In this document: positions 42,127-51,026 of the stretch, in pieces | Numbering within the stretch: position 1 is the stretch's first letter | Layout of the letters: each line of letters begins with the position of its first letter | Source of the DNA: Leifsonia shinshuensis | GTDB taxonomy: Bacteria > Actinomycetota > Actinomycetes > Actinomycetales > Microbacteriaceae | Reading direction: 5' to 3' | Assembly: GCF_013410375.1 (NCBI RefSeq) | Contig: NZ_JACCFL010000001.1 | Location: 3,782,001 to 3,846,000 of the forward strand | Length of the DNA: 64,000 nt | Made by a program: the position numbers and the translations under genes | The notes under the pieces: generated by a model | What the model was told of the DNA's origin: nothing | Databases searched by the model: none | What the model saw: the letters and a program-made list of their open reading frames with translations, nothing else

Positions 42127-42798
42127 ATGACCACCGTTCGCCGCGAACCGCTCGCCGATCAGGCCGCCGAACTCCTGCTCGACCGCATCCGCGCCGGCGA
42201 GTGGGCACTCGGAGCGAAGCTGCCGGGAGAGACCACACTGGCGCCGCAGCTCGGCGTGGGCCGCTCCACCATCCGCGAGGCGATCCGCCAGCTCGCCGGC
42301 CGCGGGATCCTCGCCACCCGGCAAGGCGCCGGCGTCTTCGTCACGGCGCTCGACGCTTCGGAGGACTGGACGCAGAAGATCGGCCGTGCCGACATCCGCG
42401 CCGTGATCGAGGCCCGCATCGCCATCGAAGTCGAAGCATCGGCACTCGCGGCCGAACGCCGCACCCCGGCAGAGCTGCGCCGCCTGAAGAAGGCGCTCGA
42501 GGCCCGTGAGGCGCACCGCGAGCGAATCGAACAGCACGTCGACACGGACACCGCCTTCCACCGCGCCATCGTCGCAGCGGCCGGCAATCCGATCCTGCTG
42601 GAGATGTTCGACAGCTTCACACCGCGCAGCCGCGAAGCCATGATCGCCATGCTCCGCAGACGAGGCGATCACGGCAGCGACGCCGACCAGGCCTCGCACC
42701 ACCGCATCTACGACGCGATCGCCGACGGAGACCCCGCGTCCGCAGCCGCCGCCGCACGTGAGCATCTCGCGTCACTCACGACGAACCTGACCGGATGA
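42127..42798 (+). CDS. GntR family (FadR/FCD) regulator
   Basis: A 223-residue GntR repressor. The winged helix (about 5-72) contains LADQAAELLLDRIRAGEWAL, TTLAPQLGVGRSTIREAIRQ and RGILATRQGAGVFV. The helical FCD effector domain (about 85-215) contains DTAFHRAIVAAAGNPILLEM and a metal-site-like HHRIYDAI. GATGAT lies 6 nt before ATG 42127, a leaderless-type signal. It is divergent from leuA with a dyad between them. It could control leuA, itself, or an unlinked pathway; the ligand is unknown. Confidence 0.9.
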   Translation: MTTVRREPLADQAAELLLDRIRAGEWALGAKLPGETTLAPQLGVGRSTIREAIRQLAGRGILATRQGAGVFVTALDASEDWTQKIGRADIRAVIEARIAIEVEASALAAERRTPAELRRLKKALEAREAHRERIEQHVDTDTAFHRAIVAAAGNPILLEMFDSFTPRSREAMIAMLRRRGDHGSDADQASHHRIYDAIADGDPASAAAAAREHLASLTTNLTG

Positions 42799-42832
42799 GT
42801 CGCCGCGTCGACGACCTCCCGGCCGCCTGCGT

Positions 42833-45163
42833 CTAGCCCGCGCGGTCGCCCCCGGACACCCGCCTTCCCGCGGCCAGGTCGTCGCCCAGCGCGTGGACGG
42901 GGCCGACGATCACCGACTCCAGGCGCCGGACGACGTCGAGGTAGTCGCCGGTCCAGATGATCCGGACCGCGCGCGCGACGATGTGGCCGGTGCCGTCGCC
43001 GAGGTCGTCGGCGACGACGTCGGCGAGGCGGTGGCGGTCGGCCGGGTCCGCCGGGACGGGCTCCGGGAGCGGCTCGCGCGCGACCAGGCTGGTGGCGAGC
43101 TGCCCGTACCAGCCGTCCAGCCGCTCGACCGAGGCCTCCAGCGACCGGCGCGCGCTCGCCCGCTCCTCCCCCGCGATCTCCTGCCGCCGCCACAGGTCGA
43201 GGATCGCGTCGCTCGCCAGCCGGACGCCCGCCACGCCTCCGACCGACGCCGACACCTCCGCGAGCGGCCGCTGCTTGGCGCCGCGCTCGCCCAGGTAGGT
43301 GCGGAACGCGTCGTCCAGGCGGCGGGCGGCGGCGGCCGCGCGGAGCGCCTGCTGGCGCGGCTCCGGCTGGTCGGCGGCGGTCATCTCGCAGCGCCCGAGC
43401 CCGAACGCGACGGTGGCGGCGAGATACCGGATGCTCTCCCGGTAGGCCTCCGCCAGCGCCTGCCGCAACGACGCAGCGGCGCCCCGCGGCCAGAACAGCA
43501 GCCCGACGACCAGGCTGACGGCGCAGCCGAGCGCGATGTCCTCGATGCGGATCAGTCCGACGGTCCAGCCGGACGGCGCGATCAGGTTGAACAGCAGCAC
43601 CAGCAGGATGGTGAACGCCGCCTGCCCCGCCGCGAACGAGATCGCCGCGGGCGCGATGCCCGCCACCAGGATCGCGAGCGGCAGCAGGAACCAGATCACG
43701 ATTCGGTTGTCACCGATCGCGACCATAGCCGCCGCGCCGAGCAGGACGCCGACCGCCGTCCCGACCACGCCGCGCAGCACGGTCTGTCCGGTGCTCAGGG
43801 CGTTCGAGCGGAGCACGGAGAGCGTCCCGAGGACCACCCAGAACGAGTGCTGCACTCCGGTCAGATTGGCGAGCAGCACGGCGAGGCCGAGCGCGATCGC
43901 GCCGCGGATGCTGTTGCGCAGCCACACGGAGTTCCAGCCGATGAACCCGCTCGCGCGCTCGGCCGCCACCGCAACAGGTCCGGCCAGGTCGCCGGGCTGC
44001 CGGCCGAGGGCGCGCTGCCACCAGCTGCGGCGTTCGGCGCGGGCGGTGAGCGCGATGTTCCCGGCGACCGTCTCGACCGCCTGGGCGAGCTCCTGCGCGC
44101 GGAACCCGGGATCGAGCGCCGTCACGATGTCGTCGGCGACCCTGTGCCGCCCGTCCGGGTCCGCCGCGACCGGCAGCGCCATCGTGGCGGCCTCCACGCC
44201 GGTGCGCGCCTCCACCAGAAGGGCGAGCGCCCGCTCCAGCGCGGCCGGGTCCCCGCCGTGCCGGGCGAGCAGGGCGGCCCCCTCCTCCAGGACCGCCGCA
44301 GCGGTGCTCTTCACCTCGAACGCGGCGACGTGCACCGGCCCGGGCGTGGCCGCGTTCGGGATCCGCACGTGGTCGAACTGGGCGATCACCGAGTTCAGCC
44401 AGTTCAGCTCGTCCACCAGGCGGACGATCGTCCGCGCGGACGTGCTCAGCCCGGTCGGCCGGTACGGCGTGCGCAGGAACGCGGTGTGCAGCGCGTCGAC
44501 CGCCGCGTCTGCCTCCCCGATCGCGCGGTCGCGCTCTGCCGCCAGCTCCGGGTTCCCGGCGCGCAGCATCGCGGCGGCCTCGGCGCGCAGCCGGGCGGCG
44601 AGCGCCCGGCAGGCGTCCACCGCCGGCCCGCGCAGCGGCTCGCGGGCGGGCGCCGGCCAGAGCGCGACGATCGCGACGACCGCGACCGCGGCGGCGATCC
44701 CCCAGCCGAGCAGCCGCGGGCCGAGAGAGGCGACGGTCCCCGGCAGGGTGACCGGCAGGATGAACGCCAGCAGCAGGGACGTGCTCGCAGACGCCGTGAC
44801 CGAGCTCACCGAGCCCGCGAACAGCACGGCGAACGCCACGACGGCCATCGCGACGGCGGAGAGCCACACCGGACGCGACGCGAGCGTGCCGAGGCAGACG
44901 AGTACGGCGCCGACGACGGCGAGCGCGAGCTGGGCCTGGACGCGCTCGACGAGGGGCCCGGTGAAGTCGACGAGGAGCAGCATCGCGAAGGAGCCGAACG
45001 CGGCGAAGGTCGCGACCTGGGGGTCGTGCAGCACGAGACCGCCGAACGCGAACAGCAGCGGCATGACGATGGCGGCGCGGCCGGCGCGGCGCAGGGCGGA
45101 GTAGTCGGGATCGTGGCGCTTCAGCCAGGTCGCCGCGCGCATCCGCACCTCCTCGCTCGTCAC
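42833..45163 (-). CDS. FUSC-family inner-membrane transporter, 776 aa
   Basis: An aromatic-acid-exporter-like (FUSC) protein with two membrane halves. The first block of about six helices (30-170) is followed by a soluble helical region (180-395). A second block (about 415-560) contains LRNSIRGAIALGLAVLLANL and GVQHSFWVVLGTLSVLRSNA, the typical FUSC motif. A soluble C-terminal part (565-776) ends it. Predicted to export aromatic or other organic acids. GTG 45163 has TAGGGT 5 nt upstream (45169-45174), a leaderless-type start; an in-frame ATG seven codons later has a GGAGG-like site upstream. Confidence 0.9.
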   Translation of the reverse strand: MTSEEVRMRAATWLKRHDPDYSALRRAGRAAIVMPLLFAFGGLVLHDPQVATFAAFGSFAMLLLVDFTGPLVERVQAQLALAVVGAVLVCLGTLASRPVWLSAVAMAVVAFAVLFAGSVSSVTASASTSLLLAFILPVTLPGTVASLGPRLLGWGIAAAVAVVAIVALWPAPAREPLRGPAVDACRALAARLRAEAAAMLRAGNPELAAERDRAIGEADAAVDALHTAFLRTPYRPTGLSTSARTIVRLVDELNWLNSVIAQFDHVRIPNAATPGPVHVAAFEVKSTAAAVLEEGAALLARHGGDPAALERALALLVEARTGVEAATMALPVAADPDGRHRVADDIVTALDPGFRAQELAQAVETVAGNIALTARAERRSWWQRALGRQPGDLAGPVAVAAERASGFIGWNSVWLRNSIRGAIALGLAVLLANLTGVQHSFWVVLGTLSVLRSNALSTGQTVLRGVVGTAVGVLLGAAAMVAIGDNRIVIWFLLPLAILVAGIAPAAISFAAGQAAFTILLVLLFNLIAPSGWTVGLIRIEDIALGCAVSLVVGLLFWPRGAAASLRQALAEAYRESIRYLAATVAFGLGRCEMTAADQPEPRQQALRAAAAARRLDDAFRTYLGERGAKQRPLAEVSASVGGVAGVRLASDAILDLWRRQEIAGEERASARRSLEASVERLDGWYGQLATSLVAREPLPEPVPADPADRHRLADVVADDLGDGTGHIVARAVRIIWTGDYLDVVRRLESVIVGPVHALGDDLAAGRRVSGGDRAG

Positions 45164-45204
45164 CGGACACCCTAGCCCGGCGAGAGGCGCGGACGGCAGC
45201 GGGA

Positions 45205-46137
45205 TCAGCGGTCCGAGCCCGCGGAGCCCTGGGAGTCGCCTGCGGAGGGGGCCTTGCCGGGCTTGCCAGAGCTGCCGGAGCTGCCGGAGCCTCCCGGGCG
45301 GGCCGAGGAGGGCGGCGCGGAGCCGGTCGCGTTGCGGGCGGGGGCCGGCTTCTCGGCGGTGGTGCCGTCTCCGGCTGGCTGGCCCCCGCTGCCGGACTTC
45401 CCGGTCACGGCGCCCGACCTTCCGGAGGACGAGCCCGACGCCCCCGTGGACGAGCCCGACGCCCCCGTGGACGATCCGTCGCGGGACGACGTGCCCGCGC
45501 CGCCGGCGGCGCCGTTCCCGAACACGGTGCCCGTGGCCGCGGAACCGGTGTCATCCTGCGCCGAGTGGGTGTCCGTGCCGTCGGTGTCCCCGCTGCCGTC
45601 CGTGCCCTCGCCGCCGGACGGCCCCCGGTTCCCGAGGGTCACCTGCGCGCCGGGGGCCGGCTGGGCTCCGGCGGAGTCGCGACCCGGACCGGTGGAGGTG
45701 CCGCGTCCCGGGCGGCCGCCTGCCGTGCCGGGCGTCGGGGCGCCCGTCCCCTGGGCCTCCTGCTCCGGGGTGGGGCCGGAGGGGGCCGCGGGCGTCGGGC
45801 GGCTGTGCGGTCCGGCCAGCGTCGCCAGGGTGGAGAGGGCGTCGCCGACGACGGTGTGGAAGGCGGGGCTCTCCGCGGCCGCGGCCGACGCGCCACCGGC
45901 CAGCGCGGCGGCCAGCAGGACCACCGTCGTGGTCCGGGTGCCGCGCCGGGCGAGCCAGGAGCGCGCCGGACGCCGGCCGGACATCAGCCGTGCGACGTCG
46001 CGCGAGGGCGCGGGCGGCTCCGCGGGGGTGGTGGCCTTGAGCTCGCCGAGCAGTGCGGCGAGCGCGGCATCGTCGGCCAGCCCCGCCTCGTCCAGGAGGC
46101 GCAGGACCGCGTCGTCGGAGGGGTTCCCTGCGGTCAT
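45205..46137 (-). CDS. Probable membrane partner of ECF sigma (anti-sigma-like), low-complexity tail
   Basis: A 310-residue protein with a short cytoplasmic N-terminus (DDAVLRLLDEAGLADDAALA) and a single membrane helix (about 71-90, TTTVVLLAAALAGGASAAAA). A long extracytoplasmic tail rich in Gly, Ser, Thr and Pro includes repeats of SSTGASGSS. It overlaps the ECF sigma gene stop (ATGA), which is the usual place for an anti-sigma factor, but no clear zinc anti-sigma HxxxCxxC motif is present. It may be a divergent anti-sigma or a surface stalk protein. Topology is confident, function inferred. Confidence 0.75.
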   Translation of the reverse strand: MTAGNPSDDAVLRLLDEAGLADDAALAALLGELKATTPAEPPAPSRDVARLMSGRRPARSWLARRGTRTTTVVLLAAALAGGASAAAAESPAFHTVVGDALSTLATLAGPHSRPTPAAPSGPTPEQEAQGTGAPTPGTAGGRPGRGTSTGPGRDSAGAQPAPGAQVTLGNRGPSGGEGTDGSGDTDGTDTHSAQDDTGSAATGTVFGNGAAGGAGTSSRDGSSTGASGSSTGASGSSSGRSGAVTGKSGSGGQPAGDGTTAEKPAPARNATGSAPPSSARPGGSGSSGSSGKPGKAPSAGDSQGSAGSDR

Positions 46138-46718
46138 CGCGCCTCCTCCCGGCCGTGGGCGAAAGCCGGCACAGCGCCGACCGGCACGCCGCCGACCGGC
46201 ACGGTCTGGTCGTCCGCGACCTCCCGGCGGAGCGCGATGAGGGCCCGGCGCTGCAGCTGCTTGATCGCGCCGGAGCTGCGGCCCATGATCCCGGCGACCT
46301 CGTCGATCGTCAGCTCGGCCAGGATGCGCAGCGCGATGACGTCGCGGTACTCGGGGGTCAGCCGGCTCAGCAGCTCCGCGACCCCGGTGTCGCCGTGCAC
46401 CACGTGGTCCTCGGCCGACGGGGTGCTTCGGGTGTCCGTGAGCGGGTCGTACGCGATCGAGGCGGGGACGCGGGAGCGGCGCCGGTGGTGGTCCACCACG
46501 CGCGCGTGCGCGATGGTGAAGAGCAGCGCGCGCAGGCCGTCCCGTCCGCCGGCGAGCGCGTCGAGCCGCGGGTAGAGGGCGAGGAAGACGTCCTGCGTCA
46601 CGGCCTCCGGATCGTCGACGCCCTGCGACCGCAGATACGCCAGCACGGAGGCCGCGTGGGTGCGGTAGGCGTCCGTGAACAGCACGGCGGTGCTGTCGCG
46701 CTGAGCGTGGTCTTTCAC
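46134..46718 (-). CDS. ECF-type RNA polymerase sigma factor
   Basis: A 194-residue sigma-70 family protein of ECF type. Region 2 (about 12-80) includes VLAYLRSQGVDDPEAVTQDV and ALLFTIAHARVVDHHRRRSR. Region 4 (about 125-178) includes LTPEYRDVIALRILAELTID and VAGIMGRSSGAIKQLQRRAL. GTG 46718 is chosen because GGGAGG lies 8 nt upstream; earlier codons in the same frame give a Pro/Gly-rich stretch unlike a sigma N-terminus. It is cotranscribed with the following single-pass membrane protein, a likely signal-receiving partner. Confidence 0.92.
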   Translation of the reverse strand: MKDHAQRDSTAVLFTDAYRTHAASVLAYLRSQGVDDPEAVTQDVFLALYPRLDALAGGRDGLRALLFTIAHARVVDHHRRRSRVPASIAYDPLTDTRSTPSAEDHVVHGDTGVAELLSRLTPEYRDVIALRILAELTIDEVAGIMGRSSGAIKQLQRRALIALRREVADDQTVPVGGVPVGAVPAFAHGREEAR

Positions 46719-46853
46719 GGGCGGGGCCTCCCGCGGCCACTCTAGCGGGATCCGCCAGTCCGCCGGGAGGAGACCGACCCCGTGCAGGGCGAGCCCACCA
46801 TCACCACCGCCCGCCGCGAGAACCCGAGCCCGCGGCAGGCAGTGGTCCATCGT

Positions 46854-47117
46854 CTACGCCTTCCGCCGGCCGGCCGGCCCCGCGGCGGGGCCGGTCGGGA
46901 TCCGCGCGCCCCGGGGGGTCGGCGTGGCAGATCCCGCCGGCCCGGCCGCGACTCCCGCGAAGGGGGCGCCGGACGGGACGGTGGTGCGAGGACGCTGGGC
47001 GGCGGACTTCACGGGGACGACCGAAGTCGCACAGCTCGCCGCGATGGCACCCGTCCCGCGTTCCGTCTTCGCGGGGGCGACGAAGACGGCGTCGGGGGCG
47101 GGGGTCGTGAGGGGCAT
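46854..47117 (-). CDS. Possible small protein, 87 aa
   Basis: A reading frame of 87 codons with a good ribosome site (GGAAAGG, 6 nt spacer) before ATG 47117. The product is Ala/Pro/Thr/Gly-rich, without a clear domain; a weak hydrophobic stretch (IAASCATSVVPV) is too short for a membrane helix. It would be the first gene ahead of the ECF sigma on the same strand, 136 bp away. In this GC-rich DNA, chance open frames are common, so it is a tentative call. The rest of the 46719-47318 gap shows nothing else I can support. Confidence 0.35.
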   Translation of the reverse strand: MPLTTPAPDAVFVAPAKTERGTGAIAASCATSVVPVKSAAQRPRTTVPSGAPFAGVAAGPAGSATPTPRGARIPTGPAAGPAGRRKA

Positions 47118-47318
47118 CGATGGCCTTTCCTGACTCCGGGGACGAACGACAGGGCCGAGGCCCTCGTACTGGTGATCGTCGGACGGGCCCGGAAGGTTAC
47201 GCGCGGGACGAACTATTTTCGACCGAGTCCAGGTTCAGCGCCTTCCCGTGCCCCGGCGGCTGCGGCGCGCCACGGCCGGCGAGGGGGCGGCGGCCACGCG
47301 AGTACCTATCCTGATCGG

Positions 47319-48470
47319 ATGAGCGTCCTGCCTCCGCCGCCGCCTCCCGGCTGGTATCCCGACCCGAACCCCACGCCGTCGTACCGCTGGTGGAGCGGCG
47401 GGTCGTGGACGGCGTACACGTGGCCGGGCGGCGCACAGGCCGCGGGCGGACAGGGTGGCGTCGCGCAGGGCTCTTACGCCCAGGGTTCCTACGCCCAGGG
47501 TTCCTACGCCCAGGGTGGGTACGCCCAGCTCCCCGGCGAGGCCGCTACGCGCCCGCGCCGCCGCACCAAGTGGATCGGCCGGTGGGGCGGCTGGCTGATC
47601 GTCGCCGGAAGCGCGGCCGTGTGGCTCTGGCTGTTCGGCCTCAGCCTCCTGTTCGAGGCGCTCGACCCGAACGCGGGCGCCGGCGCCCCCGCCGTGCTCT
47701 CGCCGTACCTGCTGGTGACGGGGAGCGGGACCGCGGCCGCCGCGATCTTCTACACGATGGCCTACAAGCTCCGCCCGGAGGACCGGCTCAGCGTCCCGCG
47801 CCTGGTCGCCGTCGCACTGATCGGCGGCTCCGCCGCGACGCTGCTCGTCCTGCCCATCGAGGGGCTCATCGACATCGCCGCCGGCGGGACGTTCGAGCAT
47901 CCCAGCTTCGCCGTGCTGGCCTCCGCCGGGCTGGTGGAGGAGCTGGTGAAGATGCTCTGCGCGGTCCTGCTGTGCCTGCGGCTCCCGGTCAAGAACGCCC
48001 GGATCGGACTGTTCGTCGGCGGTGCGGTGGGTCTCGGCTTCAGCTTCGTCGAGAACCTGGGCTACCTCCAGCAGTCGTACGTCCTCGGGCACTCGACCGG
48101 CGCGGGGATCGGCCTCTTCCTCACCACCACGGCGGGGCGCGAGCTCAGCGGGCCCTTCCTGCACCCGGTGTTCTCCGCGCTGCTCGGCGCCGCGGTGTTC
48201 GGGGCGGCGCGCGGCGGCCGGTTCCGGCTGACGATCGGCATGGTCCTCGCCTACCTCGGCCTCGCCGCCGCGCACGGCCTGTTCGACGTCCTCCAGTGGG
48301 CGGCGACCGCCCGCGTCTTCGGCGCGGCGAGCGGGATCATCGTGCTGCTGCTCTCGCTCGTGTTCGTGCTCGGCAGCGGGCTGACCTGGCTGCTCGTCGT
48401 CCGGCGCATCCGGCGGACGGCGGCCGCGCGGGCCTCCGCGGCCACGCCGACGGCGGTCGGGGCGGGCTGA
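47319..48470 (+). CDS. DUF2510 plus PrsW-family intramembrane protease
   Basis: A 383-residue membrane protein. The N-terminal DUF2510 motif (PPGWYPDPNPTPSYRWWSGG) is followed by AQGSY-type pentapeptide repeats (about 49-70). Eight or so helices with PrsW motifs follow: SAGLVEELVKMLCAVLL (EE box), GFSFVENLGYLQQ and LHPVFSALLGAAVF. PrsW proteases cleave membrane anti-sigma factors, and the nearby ECF sigma with a membrane partner makes that link plausible but unproven. TATCCT lies 6 nt before ATG 47319 (47307-47312), so the start is probably leaderless. Confidence 0.9.
   Translation: MSVLPPPPPPGWYPDPNPTPSYRWWSGGSWTAYTWPGGAQAAGGQGGVAQGSYAQGSYAQGSYAQGGYAQLPGEAATRPRRRTKWIGRWGGWLIVAGSAAVWLWLFGLSLLFEALDPNAGAGAPAVLSPYLLVTGSGTAAAAIFYTMAYKLRPEDRLSVPRLVAVALIGGSAATLLVLPIEGLIDIAAGGTFEHPSFAVLASAGLVEELVKMLCAVLLCLRLPVKNARIGLFVGGAVGLGFSFVENLGYLQQSYVLGHSTGAGIGLFLTTTAGRELSGPFLHPVFSALLGAAVFGAARGGRFRLTIGMVLAYLGLAAAHGLFDVLQWAATARVFGAASGIIVLLLSLVFVLGSGLTWLLVVRRIRRTAAARASAATPTAVGAG
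47464..47530. repeat. 15-bp coding tandem repeat (AQGSY)
   Basis: About four copies of a 15-bp unit (GCCCAGGGTTCCTAC and variants) encode AQGSY, AQGSY, AQGSY and AQGGY in the linker of the PrsW protein. Unit number could vary between strains without frameshift. Confidence 0.8.
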
Positions 48471-48499
48471 GCCCCAACGCACGCAGTGTCTCCACGGAA

Positions 48500-48537
48500 C
48501 ACGTCGATCCCCGCCCTTCCGGACGGGGATCGACGTG
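48500..48537. terminator. Bidirectional 14-bp stem-loop
   Basis: CACGTCGATCCCCG (48500-48513) pairs perfectly with CGGGGATCGACGTG (48524-48537) around a 10-nt loop. It lies between the convergent PrsW and cell-wall-binding genes, 29 bp and 16 bp from their stops. It probably ends both transcripts. Confidence 0.7.
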
Positions 48538-48553
48538 GTTCAGGCGGTCGCGC

Positions 48554-50953
48554 TCAGTGGTGCGTGCGCGGGTTCACCGGGAGGGACGGGGCGACCGGGT
48601 GGTCGTAGACGAGGCCGGAGCCCGCCGATCCTCCCGTCTTGGCCGCGGCCGGTGCGAGCGCCGGGTAGGTCGGCGCGATGACCGACCAGCCGCCGCAGCT
48701 CGTCAGCGCCGCCGCGTCCGCGTTCAGCACGGACGTCCCACCCACCAGGGTGACCTCGGTGGCCCCCAGGAAGTAGATGTCGTCCAGGGTCCGCTGCGGC
48801 ACGCAGCCGCCGAGGGTGATGAACAGCGGCGAGGCCGTCGAGCCCGACCAGGCGGAGGCGCCGAGGGCGTCCGGGAAGTTCAGGCCGTTGGCCAGGAGGA
48901 CCCGGCTGCTGTGCCCGAATGCGGTCTCCACGATCTGCTGCGACGAATCGAATCGGTCGACGCCCGCGAGGTGCGTGACCGTGCCGAAGCGGGCGAAGTC
49001 CGCGACCAGCGACGGCGACATGACGGCGGAGCCGCCGATGACGACGATCTTGGTCGTGTGCATCGAGGACAGCAGATTGGCCGTGGCCGTGTCGACCGAG
49101 GTCGCGCCGCCGTTCACCAGCAGCAGCGGAGCGTGCAGGCTGCCCGCCGCGCCGCCGGCGCTGAGCGAGTCGGGGAAGTTCAGGCCGGTCGTCACATAGA
49201 CGAGCGGCGCCGACGTGAAGGCGTGCTGGATGACGGCCTGCGAGGTCCCGAACCGGTCGCCGCCGTAGACGCGCTGGACGTCCGGCGAGAGCTGCTTGAG
49301 CGCGGTGACGACGTCCTCGCTCACCACGGCCGGGCCGCCGACGACCACGACGTGCTGCGGCTTCAGGCGCTTGATCTCGTCCGACACCGACGTGGGCAGG
49401 TAGCCGGGAGCGGTCAGCAGCAGCGGACCCGAGCCCTGCGTGGCGGCCGGACCGCCGGACAGCGCGTCGGGGAACGAGACGCCGTTGGCGATGTAGAGGG
49501 TGGCCGTGGAGCTCAACGCGGCCGGGTACGACGCCTTCGAGACCTCCACCGACGTGGCGAACCGGTCGGCGCCCGCGGTGCGGTCGACGGTGACGACGTG
49601 GAGGCTGTAGGTCTGGGTGACGGAGTCGCCGTAGCCGGCGTTGGTGGCGGTCACGTTGAACGTGTAGGTACCCGGGGTGGTGGCGGTTCCCGAGATGGTG
49701 TCGCCGTTCAGCGCGAGGCCCGTCGGGAGCGCGCCGCCGCTGATGCTGAAGACGGGCGATCCGGGGTCCGCGTAGCCGTTGAGGACCTGCGAGTACGGAG
49801 CGCCGGCGGGCACCACTCCGGAGATGCTGCCGAGGATCGAGATCGGCTCCCACTGAGCGAGGACCGTGTTGGCCGCCGCGTAGAGCGCGGTGTTCGTGTA
49901 GACGTCCACAGCGATGTCGCCCGCGGTGACGGAGCTGCCCATCGGGTTCCAGAACCGTGAGGATCCCGTCGTGGTGTCGATGCGGAAGATCTGGCCGCCG
50001 TTGCGTCCGATCACCGTCTGCGTGGACGGGTCGATGCCGAGCGACGTGACACCGCCGCTGTAGCCAGGAGTGGAGACGTCCACGGAGGAGCCGGTGAGGG
50101 CCGAACCGTCGATGACCGCGACCGTGTTGTTCAGCGCGGCGGACCCGAGGTAGGCCTTGTGGTGCGCGCTGTCGACCGTGATCGCGGTCATGTTCGCCGT
50201 GACCGTGACGCTTCCGGACACCGTCCCGGCGGCCTCGGCCACGACCGACACCTTCAGTCCGGCCGAGTCGACCACGTAGAGGACGCCTGCAGCGGAGTCC
50301 ACGCCGATCCGGGTGAGGGTGCCGCTGACCGGGATGGGCGTTCCGACGGCGAGGGTCACCTCGTCGACCGGGACGACCGTGCCCGTGGAGCCGGTGGTCA
50401 CGAAGACCTTGCCGGTGGTGTGATCCACCGCGACGTCCCGGAGGTCGCCCGCGATGGAGACCGGGGTGGCCGAGTTCGTCCGCTCGTCGATGCGGTAGAG
50501 CTTGTTGTTCGCTGCGTCCAGCGCCCAGACGTAGGCGCGCGTCGCGTCGGCGTCGAGCACAGGGCTGGTCGCGCCGGGGAGCGGGACCGTCGCGGTCCGC
50601 GCGCCCGAGTTCTCGTCCACGATGTCCACGCCGCCGCTACGGGCGGCGAACGCCTGGGCGGTGTAGGAGTCGACGGCGACGTCGGTCACCGTCCCGCCGA
50701 CAGAGGCGGTGAAGGCGTTCGTGTAGCCACCCGTACCCGGGTTGGCCGACGCGGGCATCCCGGCGGCGACGACGCCGGTGACGGCGAGGGCCGCGACGGC
50801 GGCGCCCGCGAGGGTGCGCCTGAGCCTCCGCGGCGGCGCAGTCGTGAAGTGGTCGTGGACAGGGACTGCGGCGGCGGCGTGATCACGCAACGGCGGCTCA
50901 CTTTCGGGTATGGCCCGCTCTGGTGGGCGGGCATCCCGCTCAGTCAAAACCAT
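48554..50953 (-). CDS. Secreted beta-propeller/cell-wall-binding repeat 2 protein
   Basis: A 799-residue secreted protein. A long N-region ends in RRLRRTLAGAAVAALAVTGV, a signal peptide with probable cleavage after PASA (about residue 70). Residues about 75-370 are YVTN-like propeller repeats (AVDSYTAQAFAARSGGVDIV, AVDHTTGKVFVT). An Ig-like putative domain (about 375-455) includes GALPTGLALNGDTISGTATT. Three cell-wall-binding repeats 2 (about 458-760) follow, with DRTAGADRFATSVEVSKASY, YGGDRFGTSQAV and LAGVDRFDSSQQIV. Likely function: surface binding or adhesion. It is divergent from an ECF sigma factor gene, which may control it. Confidence 0.9.
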   Translation of the reverse strand: MVLTERDARPPERAIPESEPPLRDHAAAAVPVHDHFTTAPPRRLRRTLAGAAVAALAVTGVVAAGMPASANPGTGGYTNAFTASVGGTVTDVAVDSYTAQAFAARSGGVDIVDENSGARTATVPLPGATSPVLDADATRAYVWALDAANNKLYRIDERTNSATPVSIAGDLRDVAVDHTTGKVFVTTGSTGTVVPVDEVTLAVGTPIPVSGTLTRIGVDSAAGVLYVVDSAGLKVSVVAEAAGTVSGSVTVTANMTAITVDSAHHKAYLGSAALNNTVAVIDGSALTGSSVDVSTPGYSGGVTSLGIDPSTQTVIGRNGGQIFRIDTTTGSSRFWNPMGSSVTAGDIAVDVYTNTALYAAANTVLAQWEPISILGSISGVVPAGAPYSQVLNGYADPGSPVFSISGGALPTGLALNGDTISGTATTPGTYTFNVTATNAGYGDSVTQTYSLHVVTVDRTAGADRFATSVEVSKASYPAALSSTATLYIANGVSFPDALSGGPAATQGSGPLLLTAPGYLPTSVSDEIKRLKPQHVVVVGGPAVVSEDVVTALKQLSPDVQRVYGGDRFGTSQAVIQHAFTSAPLVYVTTGLNFPDSLSAGGAAGSLHAPLLLVNGGATSVDTATANLLSSMHTTKIVVIGGSAVMSPSLVADFARFGTVTHLAGVDRFDSSQQIVETAFGHSSRVLLANGLNFPDALGASAWSGSTASPLFITLGGCVPQRTLDDIYFLGATEVTLVGGTSVLNADAAALTSCGGWSVIAPTYPALAPAAAKTGGSAGSGLVYDHPVAPSLPVNPRTHH

Positions 50954-51013
50954 CTGGCCGGTTTTCCCTCTACCCCAGTACGGGGGTCATCGTGACCGGT
51001 CCCTCGCGCGGTC

Positions 51014-51019
51014 CTAGGA
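51014..51019 (+). promoter_or_regulatory. -10 box TAGGAT of leaderless sigma gene
   Basis: TAGGAT followed by 6 nt and ATG 51027. No ribosome site is present, so a leaderless transcript is likely. Confidence 0.5.
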
Positions 51020-51026
51020 TCGGCGC

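Noticed and set aside
46924-47133. Plus-strand 69-codon frame in the gap upstream of the prsW-like gene
   Set aside because: No ribosome site or -10 box, biased composition, and it overlaps a better-supported minus-strand small frame.
48554-50953. Reading the propeller protein as an S-layer enzyme
   Set aside because: No catalytic motif was found; only signal peptide, propeller, Ig-like and cell-wall-binding repeats are visible.
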